A stretch of DNA of 64,000 nucleotides from Histomonas meleagridis (Eukaryota > Parabasalia > Tritrichomonadida > Dientamoebidae): NCBI GenBank assembly GCA_020186115.1, contig WSYJ01000067.1:1-64000 (forward strand). Direction: 5' to 3'. The notes beneath the pieces were generated by a model. That model was not told the origin of the DNA. It ran no database searches and was given only the letters and a program-made list of their open reading frames with translations. Below, in pieces: positions 21,604-32,140 of the stretch. Within the stretch, counting starts at the first letter, position 1. Each line of letters begins with the position of its first letter. A program made the translations under genes and the position numbers.

Positions 21604-22584
21604 TTATTTGTCCGCAGTTTTATTTAACGGTAAATCGCTTTCGATTATCGGCACGCGCGTAATGTTCTCAATTTTATCGTACTGGTTTTCTGCAAGTGAC
21701 AACATTCCTTCAACAGGATTCGGAGTTTCGTCTTTGATTATAAGTCCTGGGTTGTTAAATAATTGGGATGGATGAGCTGAATCATCAAGATCACTTGAAT
21801 ATGAATCTTGATGTTCGATTTTCATAGAATGAATACCGGATTGTTCATTTGATGATTGGGCAATTGAGTCTTCTTCTTCGTTATCACTTATGTAATCATT
21901 TTTTATTTGGTTTTCTGTATGAAGAGGGTTGTTGTTTATTTCACTGCTTTGTTCGATTCTATCGTCCATTGAAATTGGCGGTTTTTCTGATGTGGTGTTT
22001 TGGGAAGAATATTTTTGGGAAGAGTTCCATTCTTGGTTGTCGAAATTACTAGATTTATCCTCGTCTGTGCTGAATAGAGATTCGGTGTATTTGAAATTTT
22101 GACTGACTTCACTGAAGATTTTGATGAGTGGATCCTCATCAGTTTGAGTTTCATTTAAAATGACAGAATTTTCGTTTTGGCTTTTTTGTGATTGTTGAGG
22201 TGTTTCTTTTTGGATTGTTAGCTTTGTTTGTATATCTTCAAATGCAATTGGTCCTTGAGATCGTTTTGGCCTTTTAATATATGTTTCGTCAATGACATTT
22301 TTTTTGGATGTGATTTTTGCATTTTTTACATCTGAATCTGGATCGATTGAAAAATCAGGATCGTTAAAAATAGAATCAAATTCTCCATTTCTAAGTGTTC
22401 GAAAAGCTTTTGTAAAAGATTCAGTTTGCTTTGTACAATGAGAACATAACTTTTGTATGCGGACTATCGAAGAATCTTCTGGTGTGAAAATTTGGTTATA
22501 CTCCTGACTTACTTGATTTTGCTGAAAAGTTTTGGTGATGTTTCTCAACATTGCTCTAATTTCGACAAGTTGTCGTTCTATCAT
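21604..22584 (-). CDS. Unidentified acidic, disordered protein
   Basis: 326 residues starting MIERQLVEIRAMLRNITKTF. The first ~80 residues look helical and include a CSHCTKQ pair of cysteines. The rest is Ser/Asn/Gln/Glu-rich with many acidic clusters (SDNEEEDSIAQSSNEQSG) and a KRPKRSQ basic patch that could act as a nuclear localisation signal. No catalytic motif is visible and I do not recognise the family. The frame has non-random composition and a clean ATG. It could be a nuclear or scaffolding protein. Confidence 0.6.
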   Translation of the reverse strand: MIERQLVEIRAMLRNITKTFQQNQVSQEYNQIFTPEDSSIVRIQKLCSHCTKQTESFTKAFRTLRNGEFDSIFNDPDFSIDPDSDVKNAKITSKKNVIDETYIKRPKRSQGPIAFEDIQTKLTIQKETPQQSQKSQNENSVILNETQTDEDPLIKIFSEVSQNFKYTESLFSTDEDKSSNFDNQEWNSSQKYSSQNTTSEKPPISMDDRIEQSSEINNNPLHTENQIKNDYISDNEEEDSIAQSSNEQSGIHSMKIEHQDSYSSDLDDSAHPSQLFNNPGLIIKDETPNPVEGMLSLAENQYDKIENITRVPIIESDLPLNKTADK

Positions 22585-23504
22585 TTTCTTGTTTTTGGCT
22601 TAAACGTCTTCCAATAGCCTCAATGAAAAAACATTAAAATAATATTACAATTTAGATCTATCACTAAAACAAAAATTATAAGTATTTTCAAAAAAATTGA
22701 AGGCTATGTTGCCAATGAAACAATAAATTGATTAGAAATGCTATTACGTAGTCAAATTGTAATGAAGAAAATAGCATCAATTGAGTGTTTATTTTATTTT
22801 TTTCCAAAAATTTGAGAATGTGAATTCAAGATATTATTATTTTTTTTTTCACTGAGATTTTGTTTCTTTAAAATAATAACAATAAATATTAATTTCAATT
22901 TTTTTAAATTAAAATATTTTTATAAAAGATCTTTTTTAATTTTTTGTTTAGTATAGTATAGCCTTAAATGAAATCACAGTTAAACAACAGGATAGTTATT
23001 GCATTTTATAATTATTTTTTGATTCATGATCATATATCATACATGAAAAATTTAAACATTACTCATGCTGTTTCCAAGAAAGAGATTTAAAAATGTAAAA
23101 ACATATTTGAAACTCTAATTCAAACCTGGAATAATTCGTGAAATGGAGAAAATTATAATTTCGTAGGAAATCTAGTTTTATCTTTTATGTATCTATTTTA
23201 TATAGAATTTTCCTCATTTTATCTTCAAATGTTCATTTATTAATAAATAATATGTCTTAATTTTTGATTATGCAGTATTTTTTATCGCAGTTAATATAAA
23301 ATATGTACACATAAAATAAACGTAAGCATTACAGGTAAATATGCTGTTACAGGTGAATATGAGAAAATCATTCATTTCTGTGTTGCTATAATTTGTGGAA
23401 ACATTGAAGTTGTTCAATGAAACAATGAAACATATGTTCCTTAAGGAACAGCAATTTTTACATAAGTGTGTGTTCCATTCTTTTGACAAAATTCTACAAG
23501 GATT

Positions 23505-23681
23505 ATGGATGTTCTCGCTGATATCAAAATTTTTTTTATCAAATTGATCAAGAATGCTTTAGCACGCAATTTAGATAAACCAGATATCATTGTGGTTAAC
23601 TTTGTTAAGGCCATGTTCGGTGTGACTCTGAAAGAATATCCTACAATCAATCAAGATCATGGTCGTGTTGAGTGCTATTAG
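23505..23681 (+). pseudogene. Possible short gene remnant
   Basis: An ATG-started frame of 58 codons reads MDVLADIKIFFIKLIKNALA and then DIIVVNFVKAMFGVTLKEYP. It ends at TAG, and the same frame stays open afterwards (SLPTNDKIILAGKNLESEQ). The composition is more protein-like than the surrounding DNA. No family recognised; it could be a chance frame. Confidence 0.25.
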
Positions 23682-24073
23682 TCTCTTCCAACAAATGATA
23701 AAATAATTCTTGCTGGGAAGAATCTAGAATCAGAACAAAAGTAACAAATTATGAATTTTTTATTTAATTAATAAAATCGAATCTAGATTTTGAATCATTC
23801 AGATTATGGTATTTTGTGCAAACTTTTCTTATTGCATTAATATTTGTAAATATTTTATATGATTATCGAATTTTTAAAATATCGAATTTTCAACGATTAA
23901 TTAATTTTATCATTCAAATCAATTTTACTTCGAAAAAACTAATTAAATACATTTTTTGTACTTTTTATATGATAATTAATATATAATTTATTCTAAAAAT
24001 ATTGCGGAATTTTCGTTCCAATTTCTTTTTTGTGGGTGGTCAACTTTTGAAAACATAATCCTTTGAATTTATA

Positions 24074-24082
24074 AACAGTTCA
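24074..24082 (+). promoter_or_regulatory. AACAGTT element upstream of the TOR-like gene
   Basis: AAACAGTTC about 55 nt before the ATG, fitting the AACNGTT pattern seen before other genes in the window. Confidence 0.35.
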
Positions 24083-24134
24083 ACTTCTTTCAAAAGAAAT
24101 GATAAACTGCAAGGTCAAAAAGTGCTAAATTCTG

Positions 24135-27100
24135 ATGGACTTGCTTCATCAGATCATAAAGACAAATCTCAAAGAATGGAAGAAACAAAGAAGCGAAATG
24201 ATTGGGCAAATAACATCTGAGATTCTAGGTTTTACAGAACAACAAATTTCTTCCTTTTATACAATTCTCGAATCTGATATCAAAGCAAAAATAGATAGTG
24301 ATAAGCTAGAAGATTCTTTGTTCTGTCTTAACAGGATATCAATTCTTTTTTACTTTCAAAGAAACTCAGATGTCATTACAATGTATATTCCAAAATTAAT
24401 AGAAAAGATACAAGAAAACAAAAACGTTTTAACAAATGCAATCATGAAGGTTTTTGAGTGGATGTCAGAAGATTCATCCTCTTTTTATTTTATATATAAA
24501 GAACTATTTAAAATTGCAAAAGATTGGTTAAAACAAGATGTTAAATCCCAACACGGCTCCCTTTTGATTTTGAAACATATGAGGAAGATTGTTCCGAAGG
24601 AAGCCACTAACGTGATATCATCATTTTTAAAACAAATTCTTCAATTTTCTATTTCAGGTGACCAAAAATCCAAAAAGGTTGCGCTTAAGTTGCTGCAATT
24701 TTTCATAAATTCACCTAAACAAAAGCAAGTTCAACAAAAATTGTCTTTCTTAAAATCCACATGCATGGAACATTTTCATTCCAAAAACCCAAATGAAATT
24801 TATTGTGGTTTTTTCTTAACCAAAGAGCTATTTGAGTGTAAAGGGTTTGAATTTACACCAACATTTGATGAAATTTGTGATGTAATCCAAGATAAGAATG
24901 AAGAAATCATTTCGATTGGCTTTGAAATTATTTTCATCATAGCTAATAATCCAGCCATTAAAATGAATTCTGATAAAGCTATTAAAATTCTTTTTGAACA
25001 TGGAGATAAATCTCAAAATTTATTGAAATTGTTGCCAAAAACGATAGAAAGTTTTGGCGAACGTTTAAACACAAATTTTTTAATTGAACAAATATCAAAA
25101 TATTCACAAAATAATTATTGTGAATCGACAGAAATATGTCCATTTGAACTTTTATCACAAGTTTTATCACGATATAAAATCAATATAAAACCTGAAGATT
25201 TTCATTATCATTTTCCATGTTCACATTATATTAATTGTATTAAATATCAAAAAGTTTTTTTAACAGAAGCGATTAAAACATTTTATAAAACGATGAAATA
25301 TGAAGATACGAACTATACAATAAATTTATTAAAATTATATCAAATTTCACCAGAAATATTTACTGAAAAAAGTGATAAATTTTTAGATTCATTAAGTTAT
25401 TTATTTTTTTCATCAACAAATGAAATATTACGGAAAGAAATTTTAAATGTTTTTTCATTTATAAATTCACAAAAATCCACAGATTTATTATTTAGCATAT
25501 CATTAACAGATCAAAACAAAAGTATTCGATTATATGCATTAAATTTATTAAAACCAACTCCATATTTATCTACGCATAAATCAGTAACATATTATTTAAA
25601 TGATCCATCATTTAAAATACGACGGAATGGAATGAAATTATTATCAAAACTAATTGATTATAATCCATTTGAAATCCGACCATTAATTATCGAACATTTA
25701 CAAGTTTTATTTGAGTTAATAACAATGTCAAAAGATGCAAAATATTCATCTAAATATGCATCATTATTAGCGAAAATAACTAAATATACACCTGAATGTA
25801 TAGGGCAATGTAGTATTTCATTAATATCAACTGTTCTTAGAATTATTAATATTACATTACCAGATAATCAACGGAAAACAATATTAAATAATGATGATCA
25901 TGAAATACATAGAAGTCGAAATCCTTCTTCACATTCATTAGTTTCAATGAATAATGAAACTGTTTCTTCATCAAATCAATATGGGCTATTTGAAACATTA
26001 CCAAATTCTTTGGTAACATTAGAAGTTGACATGATAAACAAAGCAAATAATTATGAAAATGATAAACAACAAAAAGAAGATTTACTTGAACAATCAAAGT
26101 CAAAATATTCAATTGACTTAGTAAAAGTACCTTCATTATTATTAAATCAAAAACAATCTTCAAAAGAACCTAATAAAGCACGACTTTATTTAATATTTAA
26201 TTCGAGATATATCGATAAAAGAGATGGTTATCTATTAAAAGCGTTAGCTAATATTGGATCAAGTTGTCAACCATTTTTAACAGAGATATTATTAGGTTTT
26301 ACAAATATTTTTGAAACAAGGAAAAATGAAGAATTATTATTAACAGCAGTAAATAGTTTAACGAAATTATCAATATCTGCTTATAATGGTTTTAATATTA
26401 GTTTAAGATGTCCACAAATTACTACTCCTTTAATAAATATATGTTCTACAACACGTAATGAAAAATTATTAATATCAATCATCCAATTATTTGGTAGTGC
26501 TTTTGATACAATTGATATTTTATCCAATCAAAGTTTATTTTCAAATGAACATAGTTTATTAGTATCAACAGATTCATCATATTTCACACGAGTTGTTTTA
26601 CATCTTTTATTAAAACATAATACAATTACTTCATTATCATTATTAAAAACAATATCAATGATTGTTGAAAATGATCCATATAATTCAAGTCAATATTTAA
26701 ATAGAATAATTCCAATATTTATCGAATTAATTGAAAAATCTTCTTCAACTTATCGAGATGATGCATTTCATTACTTTGAAAATCTTGCAATTAATTCACA
26801 AAATGATTTTGTTCCATTTTTACCAAAAATCCAACCATTATTAATTAAATTTTTTGATTCGATTAGTTGCGTAGAGTTTTGTATCTGTTTAAGTTATTAT
26901 TTTAAAGGTTCTTTTATTGTTAATTCAATTGATTTATATCCATTAGCTTTAAATAGTTTAAAATCACAAAATTATTTATATTTTAAAACTATATTAAAGT
27001 TTATAGTTTCTTTAATAATTAATCAACATGAACCATTTGATATCTTTATGAGATATTTAGAATCAAATAACTTTTCAAAGAAAAATATGAAATATGTAAT

Positions 27101-30100
27101 AAAAGCATTAACAGTAATTATACAATGTTTTGATATCCAAATGCATTCAAATCGATTAGTAATATTTGGTTTAAAAGTATATAATCAATTTAAATTAGAT
27201 TTAAATACATATTTCGCTTCATTAGTTGTATGTGCAGATACTTCATTTTTTAATTTTGAACAATTTTTAAAAGTTCATAATATAAAATATGAACATTTAA
27301 ATGAATTAAAAGAATTAAAATCAAATAATAAAATAGTCACAATTCAAGATGCTAAATTCATTAAAGATTTAACACCACATTTATGTATCCAAAGAATTTC
27401 ACCTGAATATGAACCACCAACATCATTTTTTAATGATATACAATATCCACAAAAGACACATATTGACTTATGGTTAAATAATTTGTTTGATTTAGTTGTA
27501 AAAAATTCGCCATTTTCATCAATTAGACTTTGTTCTGAATATATATCAGCACGACCAAAAATTCGACATTCATTATTTCCTATAGCATTTTTATCATGTT
27601 GGAAAAATGCTTCACAATCAGATAGAGATCATTTCTCATCAATTGTTAATCATATATTATTTGAACATGAGAAAGTTAATAAGTTTTTTATAGATTTAAT
27701 ACAATTAACAGATCGTGCATTATTACCATTAAATGTTGATTATATACGTGTAGCAGAATTGAGTGAATCATTACAATTTTCATTATATATATTACAAAGA
27801 ATGTATATTCAAGATCCTAAAAATCGTAAAGTTATGGAGTTGTTAATGAACATTAGTATTAAAATGGATCGAATTCCAATAGTTCGAAGTTTATTTAATA
27901 AAGCAGAATCAGAAATGAATAAATTAGAAATCGCTAAATGGAGTGGTGCTATTGGTGATTGGGAAAAAGCACTTGAAATTTATCAAGAAGAAAATGTGAA
28001 TAACAAATATTTAACAGAAATAATAAATTGTTTAGGTATGTTAAATAGATATGAAGATATCGATGACTTAAAATATGAATATGTTAAATTACCTCAAGAA
28101 AAAAGAAGTAAAATTGATGATCATTTTTTATGGACATTTTCTTATATGAGAGAAAATGCTAAAGTCCAAAAAATTTTAAATAATTTAAATTATTATACAA
28201 ATGAACGATTTTATTTTTCGATATATTATTCAATATTAATAGGCGAATATGAAAAAGCACAAAATTTAATTAATATGGCATTCCAATTTGTATCTAAGAA
28301 TATAACAGATTTTAAAACTTGTGATCAAAGAGCAATTGAAGAATTACAAAACGTTTCACAAATTCTTGTTGAATGTCAAGAAGTATTAAATTATAAATTA
28401 GGGAAAACTCCATCAGATCAAATGTCATCATTTTTAAAACGACGCGTTAAATATTTCCAACGGAATAAAATGAATTGGGAAAAAATCATACGAATTCGTC
28501 AATTAGTTATTCCACCGTCAAAGAATATATCATTTTATTTACCAATTATTTCACAATTACGAAAATCGAAATATTTTTCATTAATTGATTTATATTTCCA
28601 AAAGTATATGAGTTATGGAGAAAACTCATTAATAATAATTGAACAAGTTAAACTAATGTGGGAAAAAGGTAATAAATCAACAACATTAGATGCGATATAT
28701 AATATCATTAATTCATTTAATATTGAAACACCTGAACAATTTGTAGAATTAAATGAAAAATATCATCAGCCATTTATATTCTTCTTGATTAATAAGTTAA
28801 TTAAGACGCCAAGTTTTACTGAAGAACTTCAAGATTATTGTTTATCTTATTATAATGTTGAATCAATATCAAATTTTATTTCCATTTTAGAAAGTTTATC
28901 ACCGACTCAACAACATTCATTTTTCTTAGTTATCATTCGACAATTTCCTAAACAAGTATTTTCATGTTTAAAATATCATATAAACTCTGGTTTTTATGAT
29001 ACTAATTTCTTCTCACAATTATATGCACTTTATGCTAAATATATATTAATGGAAAAGATTAATGATTTTAATGCATCCAAAATAGCTGCGTATTATTTTA
29101 AAGAATCATTAAACTTAAACTCTAATAATAAAAAGGCTTGGAGAAGTTGGTCATATGCAAGTTCATTATTATTTTCATATTCGAGAAAACAATTAAATGA
29201 TCCAGACTCAAATACTTATGCTTCAGATGCTTTAAATGGGTTTTTACGTTTGATGAACATTCAGCCTGAAAATGATTTAGAACATTTTTGTCAAATTCTT
29301 TCAGTAGCATTTAATACTAATGAAAAAGTCCTTAAAAAATATAAAGAAAAAATCGTGACGTTACCAAAGGAATCAATTAAAAAGGTACTTCCTCAATTAA
29401 CTATGAAAGTATCACATGAAAACTTGTACATTAGAAATATGATCGTACAAATGCTAACTGAAACAGGTAAAGAATATTTCCAACAAGTTTACTTCGCTCT
29501 TCATCCTTATTTATGTGATGATGGTGAAAAATCGACTATGGCACGTGAAATTGCCATAACAATTAGAAAAGAACATCCACAAGTCGCTGAAGATGCGGAT
29601 ATTTTCATCGATGGAATGGTTAGTTGCGCTATAACGTGGTTCGAACAATGGATGCATTCACTCGAAATTGCAGCTTCTGAAAATAGGATCGGCAACATTC
29701 AAAATGTTGACTACATTCTCAATGAAAGATTCAATGATTTTGAAAACCCAAGGTGCGAACTCGATCAACTTTTTGTGAGGCTTTATCAGGATATTATTGA
29801 TGAAGCTTCTTCTTTGTTTGAACAAGATGACCCAAAATCAACACAACTAATGTGGGATAAATTAAAGACTCTTTATGCTTCATTGAAAGAAAGAATGAAT
29901 ATGTTATCGGTGATATTCGTAGACAAGATTTCACCAAAATTGGTCAAAAAGAAAAACTTTAACTTGTCAGTCCCCGGTTATAATGGAATGCTTAGTTCTG
30001 TTAAACCAATTATGGATGTACTTGAAACTCAACAACATCCAAGATGTGTATATTTCGAATCTAATGATGGCGTACAACATAAATTCTTATTGAAAGGTAA

Positions 30101-31007
30101 TGAAGATTTAAGATCTGATGAAAGGTTAATGCAATTTTTCGCTTTGATTAATGGAGTTCTCCCTAAAAAGATAACGAAAAAAAAGGAGGACGTTTACGTC
30201 GCACGTTACACTATCGTTCCGCTCACAAAAAACGTCGGTTTAATTGAATGGTTTACGGGAGCCGACACTTTTCATCAACTTGTTGCAGAAAACAGAGAAA
30301 GACATGGAATAGAGAAAAACATTGAATCAATTCGAATTGCACAGATGGTCGCACCTGATTTTTCTCAGGAAACGATGTTACAAAAAATAGAATTGTTCAA
30401 TGTAATTTCAAATGAATTTAAAGCAATGGAATTATTCGAATCAATGTGGCTAAAAGCTTTAAACCCATCAATATGGATGGTGCGTGCCCAAAGATTTACT
30501 GTATCTTATGCTTTAATGGCAATGGTCGGATACATTATTGGTTTAGGAGATCGTCATCCTTCAAACATAATGATACAAAGGGATACTGGGAAAGTTGTTC
30601 ATATTGATTTTGGTGATTCTTTTGATGCAGCCACACTTCGATCAGTATTTCCGGAAAAAGTTCCATTTCGTCTGACTCGAATGGTTGTAAATGCACTTGA
30701 AGGGTCTTCATCGTCGGGTCTTTTTAAGGAAATGTGTATCAAAGTCATGCAAGTGATTCGGAGTAACAATGGATTATTATTAAATCATCTCGGAATTTTT
30801 GTTGAAGAATCACAGGACGACTTTGGAAAGGACAGCACAAATAAAAGGGATCCGTACTTGCTTGAAAGGTGCGAGAAGAAATTGTTTGGAAGGGAATTTT
30901 ACTCTGAAGAAGTTAGCGTCGAATACCAAGTGGAAATGCTCATTGGAATTGCAGAGAACCCAGAAAATTACATGCAGCATTATCCTGGATGGTGTCCATT
31001 TTGGTGA
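24135..31007 (+). CDS. TOR: TOR-type phosphatidylinositol 3-kinase-related kinase
   Basis: 2290 residues, slightly shorter than fungal and animal TOR. Residues 1 to ~1200 are HEAT-like helices, then a FAT region. An FRB-like segment lies at ~1825-1920 (ITWFEQWMHSLEIAASENRI ... LMWDKLKTLY). The kinase domain has the ATP-site segment FLLKGNEDLRSDERLMQ (~1981), the catalytic loop GLGDRHPSNIM (~2136) and HIDFGD (~2156). The last residues are a FATC domain ending YPGWCPFW, the signature end of TOR proteins. TOR kinases control growth in response to nutrients through TORC1/TORC2. In the FRB, the position of the rapamycin-critical Ser appears to be Ala and the segment after it is shortened. The long interior (about 25.0-29.0 kb) uses almost only A/T-ending codons, whereas both ends are more mixed. 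The frame is unbroken over 6.9 kb. Start: first ATG, after AAACAGTTC. Confidence 0.95.
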   Translation: MDLLHQIIKTNLKEWKKQRSEMIGQITSEILGFTEQQISSFYTILESDIKAKIDSDKLEDSLFCLNRISILFYFQRNSDVITMYIPKLIEKIQENKNVLTNAIMKVFEWMSEDSSSFYFIYKELFKIAKDWLKQDVKSQHGSLLILKHMRKIVPKEATNVISSFLKQILQFSISGDQKSKKVALKLLQFFINSPKQKQVQQKLSFLKSTCMEHFHSKNPNEIYCGFFLTKELFECKGFEFTPTFDEICDVIQDKNEEIISIGFEIIFIIANNPAIKMNSDKAIKILFEHGDKSQNLLKLLPKTIESFGERLNTNFLIEQISKYSQNNYCESTEICPFELLSQVLSRYKINIKPEDFHYHFPCSHYINCIKYQKVFLTEAIKTFYKTMKYEDTNYTINLLKLYQISPEIFTEKSDKFLDSLSYLFFSSTNEILRKEILNVFSFINSQKSTDLLFSISLTDQNKSIRLYALNLLKPTPYLSTHKSVTYYLNDPSFKIRRNGMKLLSKLIDYNPFEIRPLIIEHLQVLFELITMSKDAKYSSKYASLLAKITKYTPECIGQCSISLISTVLRIINITLPDNQRKTILNNDDHEIHRSRNPSSHSLVSMNNETVSSSNQYGLFETLPNSLVTLEVDMINKANNYENDKQQKEDLLEQSKSKYSIDLVKVPSLLLNQKQSSKEPNKARLYLIFNSRYIDKRDGYLLKALANIGSSCQPFLTEILLGFTNIFETRKNEELLLTAVNSLTKLSISAYNGFNISLRCPQITTPLINICSTTRNEKLLISIIQLFGSAFDTIDILSNQSLFSNEHSLLVSTDSSYFTRVVLHLLLKHNTITSLSLLKTISMIVENDPYNSSQYLNRIIPIFIELIEKSSSTYRDDAFHYFENLAINSQNDFVPFLPKIQPLLIKFFDSISCVEFCICLSYYFKGSFIVNSIDLYPLALNSLKSQNYLYFKTILKFIVSLIINQHEPFDIFMRYLESNNFSKKNMKYVIKALTVIIQCFDIQMHSNRLVIFGLKVYNQFKLDLNTYFASLVVCADTSFFNFEQFLKVHNIKYEHLNELKELKSNNKIVTIQDAKFIKDLTPHLCIQRISPEYEPPTSFFNDIQYPQKTHIDLWLNNLFDLVVKNSPFSSIRLCSEYISARPKIRHSLFPIAFLSCWKNASQSDRDHFSSIVNHILFEHEKVNKFFIDLIQLTDRALLPLNVDYIRVAELSESLQFSLYILQRMYIQDPKNRKVMELLMNISIKMDRIPIVRSLFNKAESEMNKLEIAKWSGAIGDWEKALEIYQEENVNNKYLTEIINCLGMLNRYEDIDDLKYEYVKLPQEKRSKIDDHFLWTFSYMRENAKVQKILNNLNYYTNERFYFSIYYSILIGEYEKAQNLINMAFQFVSKNITDFKTCDQRAIEELQNVSQILVECQEVLNYKLGKTPSDQMSSFLKRRVKYFQRNKMNWEKIIRIRQLVIPPSKNISFYLPIISQLRKSKYFSLIDLYFQKYMSYGENSLIIIEQVKLMWEKGNKSTTLDAIYNIINSFNIETPEQFVELNEKYHQPFIFFLINKLIKTPSFTEELQDYCLSYYNVESISNFISILESLSPTQQHSFFLVIIRQFPKQVFSCLKYHINSGFYDTNFFSQLYALYAKYILMEKINDFNASKIAAYYFKESLNLNSNNKKAWRSWSYASSLLFSYSRKQLNDPDSNTYASDALNGFLRLMNIQPENDLEHFCQILSVAFNTNEKVLKKYKEKIVTLPKESIKKVLPQLTMKVSHENLYIRNMIVQMLTETGKEYFQQVYFALHPYLCDDGEKSTMAREIAITIRKEHPQVAEDADIFIDGMVSCAITWFEQWMHSLEIAASENRIGNIQNVDYILNERFNDFENPRCELDQLFVRLYQDIIDEASSLFEQDDPKSTQLMWDKLKTLYASLKERMNMLSVIFVDKISPKLVKKKNFNLSVPGYNGMLSSVKPIMDVLETQQHPRCVYFESNDGVQHKFLLKGNEDLRSDERLMQFFALINGVLPKKITKKKEDVYVARYTIVPLTKNVGLIEWFTGADTFHQLVAENRERHGIEKNIESIRIAQMVAPDFSQETMLQKIELFNVISNEFKAMELFESMWLKALNPSIWMVRAQRFTVSYALMAMVGYIIGLGDRHPSNIMIQRDTGKVVHIDFGDSFDAATLRSVFPEKVPFRLTRMVVNALEGSSSSGLFKEMCIKVMQVIRSNNGLLLNHLGIFVEESQDDFGKDSTNKRDPYLLERCEKKLFGREFYSEEVSVEYQVEMLIGIAENPENYMQHYPGWCPFW

Positions 31008-31369
31008 GAATACATATTGTTAAATATTTTCATGGAATTTTTTTGTGAATCTTTTAATTTTAATAAAAATGTAAGATCTATCTATCTAACAACCAGTTAT
31101 CTAATTTAATTATAATTAAAAAAAAATTAAAATGAGTTCTCTTTTTGAAAAATTGGTACCAATTCAAAAAAAAGTAAAAGTTGCCGTTGGACTTAATATT
31201 TGTGCAAGCAATGAGACATAATTATCTTCGTAGTTAAAATTTATTTAGTAATTGATGGTTGTTGACTGTTTTATTTTGGCTCAATTTTATTTGTCAATTT
31301 TGATTTTATACAATTTTGGTTTGGCGGTCTAAACGGTTTATGTGAAAATGCATTCGCACTTTTAAGCAA
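31008..31369. other. Spacer with the Rab gene promoter
   Basis: 362 nt, AT-rich. Holds AACGGTT at 31332-31338 and GCACTTTTAA just before the Rab ATG, a possible initiator. Nothing else seen. Confidence 0.45.
31332..31338 (+). promoter_or_regulatory. Myb-like AACGGTT element upstream of the Rab6-like gene
   Basis: AAACGGTTT at 31331-31339, about 32 nt before the ATG at 31370. It is the cleanest match to the AACNGTT pattern in the window. Confidence 0.5.
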
Positions 31370-31972
31370 ATGACCAAACAGCCGCAACATAAAATCGTAT
31401 TCATTGGAAATTCTGCTGTAGGAAAAACATCAATTATTAACCAATACACATTCGGCTCATCAAGTGAGGATCATCAGCCAACAGTCGGAATTGACTTTTT
31501 TGCAAAACAAATTAATGTTGATGGCAAACAAATTCGTCTTCAAATTTGGGACACAGCTGGACAAGAAAAATTCAAATCTTTGATTCCTTCATATGTACGT
31601 ACTTCTACTGTTGCTGTTTATGTTTTTGATATCACATCACGCGAATCTTTCGAAGAACTTGAAAAATGGCACAAAATGGTCATTGAGCTTGCAAATCCAT
31701 CTGTTATTGTTGTAGGCAATAAAACTGATCTTGCTGAAAGTCGTACAGTATCAACTGAAGAAGCGAAGAAATATGCGGAATCATTAGGTGCGCAATACAT
31801 AGAAACAAGTGCTCGCACTCCTTCAAACATACAAGAACTATTTCTTCTTGCAGCACGCCAAAAGATTCCAGAAGCCGAACCAAGTCCCACTGGCGAAGGT
31901 CCAAACCAACCACAAACAGTTGAGATTAAAAAGGATCAACAAAGCGCTCCTTCAGGTGGATGTGGTTGTTAA
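31370..31972 (+). CDS. Rab6-like small GTPase
   Basis: 200 residues with all GTPase boxes: GNSAVGKT (13-20), switch I Thr38 in PTVGIDF, WDTAGQE (60-66) with the catalytic Gln, NKTD (117-120) and ETSAR (145-149). LQIWDTAGQEKFKSLIPSY with TSTVAVYVFDIT is close to Rab6, which has LIPSYIRDSTVAVVVYDIT. The C-terminus SGGCGC is a CXC geranylgeranylation signal. Rab6 acts at the Golgi in retrograde and exocytic traffic, and the same role is inferred here. An AACGGTT element lies 32 nt upstream. Trichomonads have many Rabs, so it may be one of several Rab6 paralogues. Confidence 0.93.
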   Translation: MTKQPQHKIVFIGNSAVGKTSIINQYTFGSSSEDHQPTVGIDFFAKQINVDGKQIRLQIWDTAGQEKFKSLIPSYVRTSTVAVYVFDITSRESFEELEKWHKMVIELANPSVIVVGNKTDLAESRTVSTEEAKKYAESLGAQYIETSARTPSNIQELFLLAARQKIPEAEPSPTGEGPNQPQTVEIKKDQQSAPSGGCGC

Positions 31973-32140
31973 ATTCATTCTTCTCTCAAACAAAATTGAA
32001 TAAAATAAGCAATAAGAAGTGTTTTCAGATCACATCCACATAAGATAATTCAAGTAAATCTTGCAGAAAGTTCAATAATTTTCAATCTTTTTTTATTTAT
32101 TTATATATAAGTATTGGATATATTTATTATTATCGAATTC

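Larger units (their letters stand above)
22585..24134. other. 1.5-kb divergent intergenic region
   Basis: Separates a minus-strand gene from the TOR-like gene (+). Mostly AT-rich; a possible gene remnant is listed separately at 23505-23681, and an AAACAGTTC element at 24074-24082 precedes the TOR-like gene. Confidence 0.4.

Noticed and set aside
24135-31007. Introns in the long genes
   Set aside because: I looked for GTATGT-type donors with a terminal ACTAACACACAG-type acceptor and saw none; the long frames are continuous or broken by single-base shifts rather than by intron-sized inserts.
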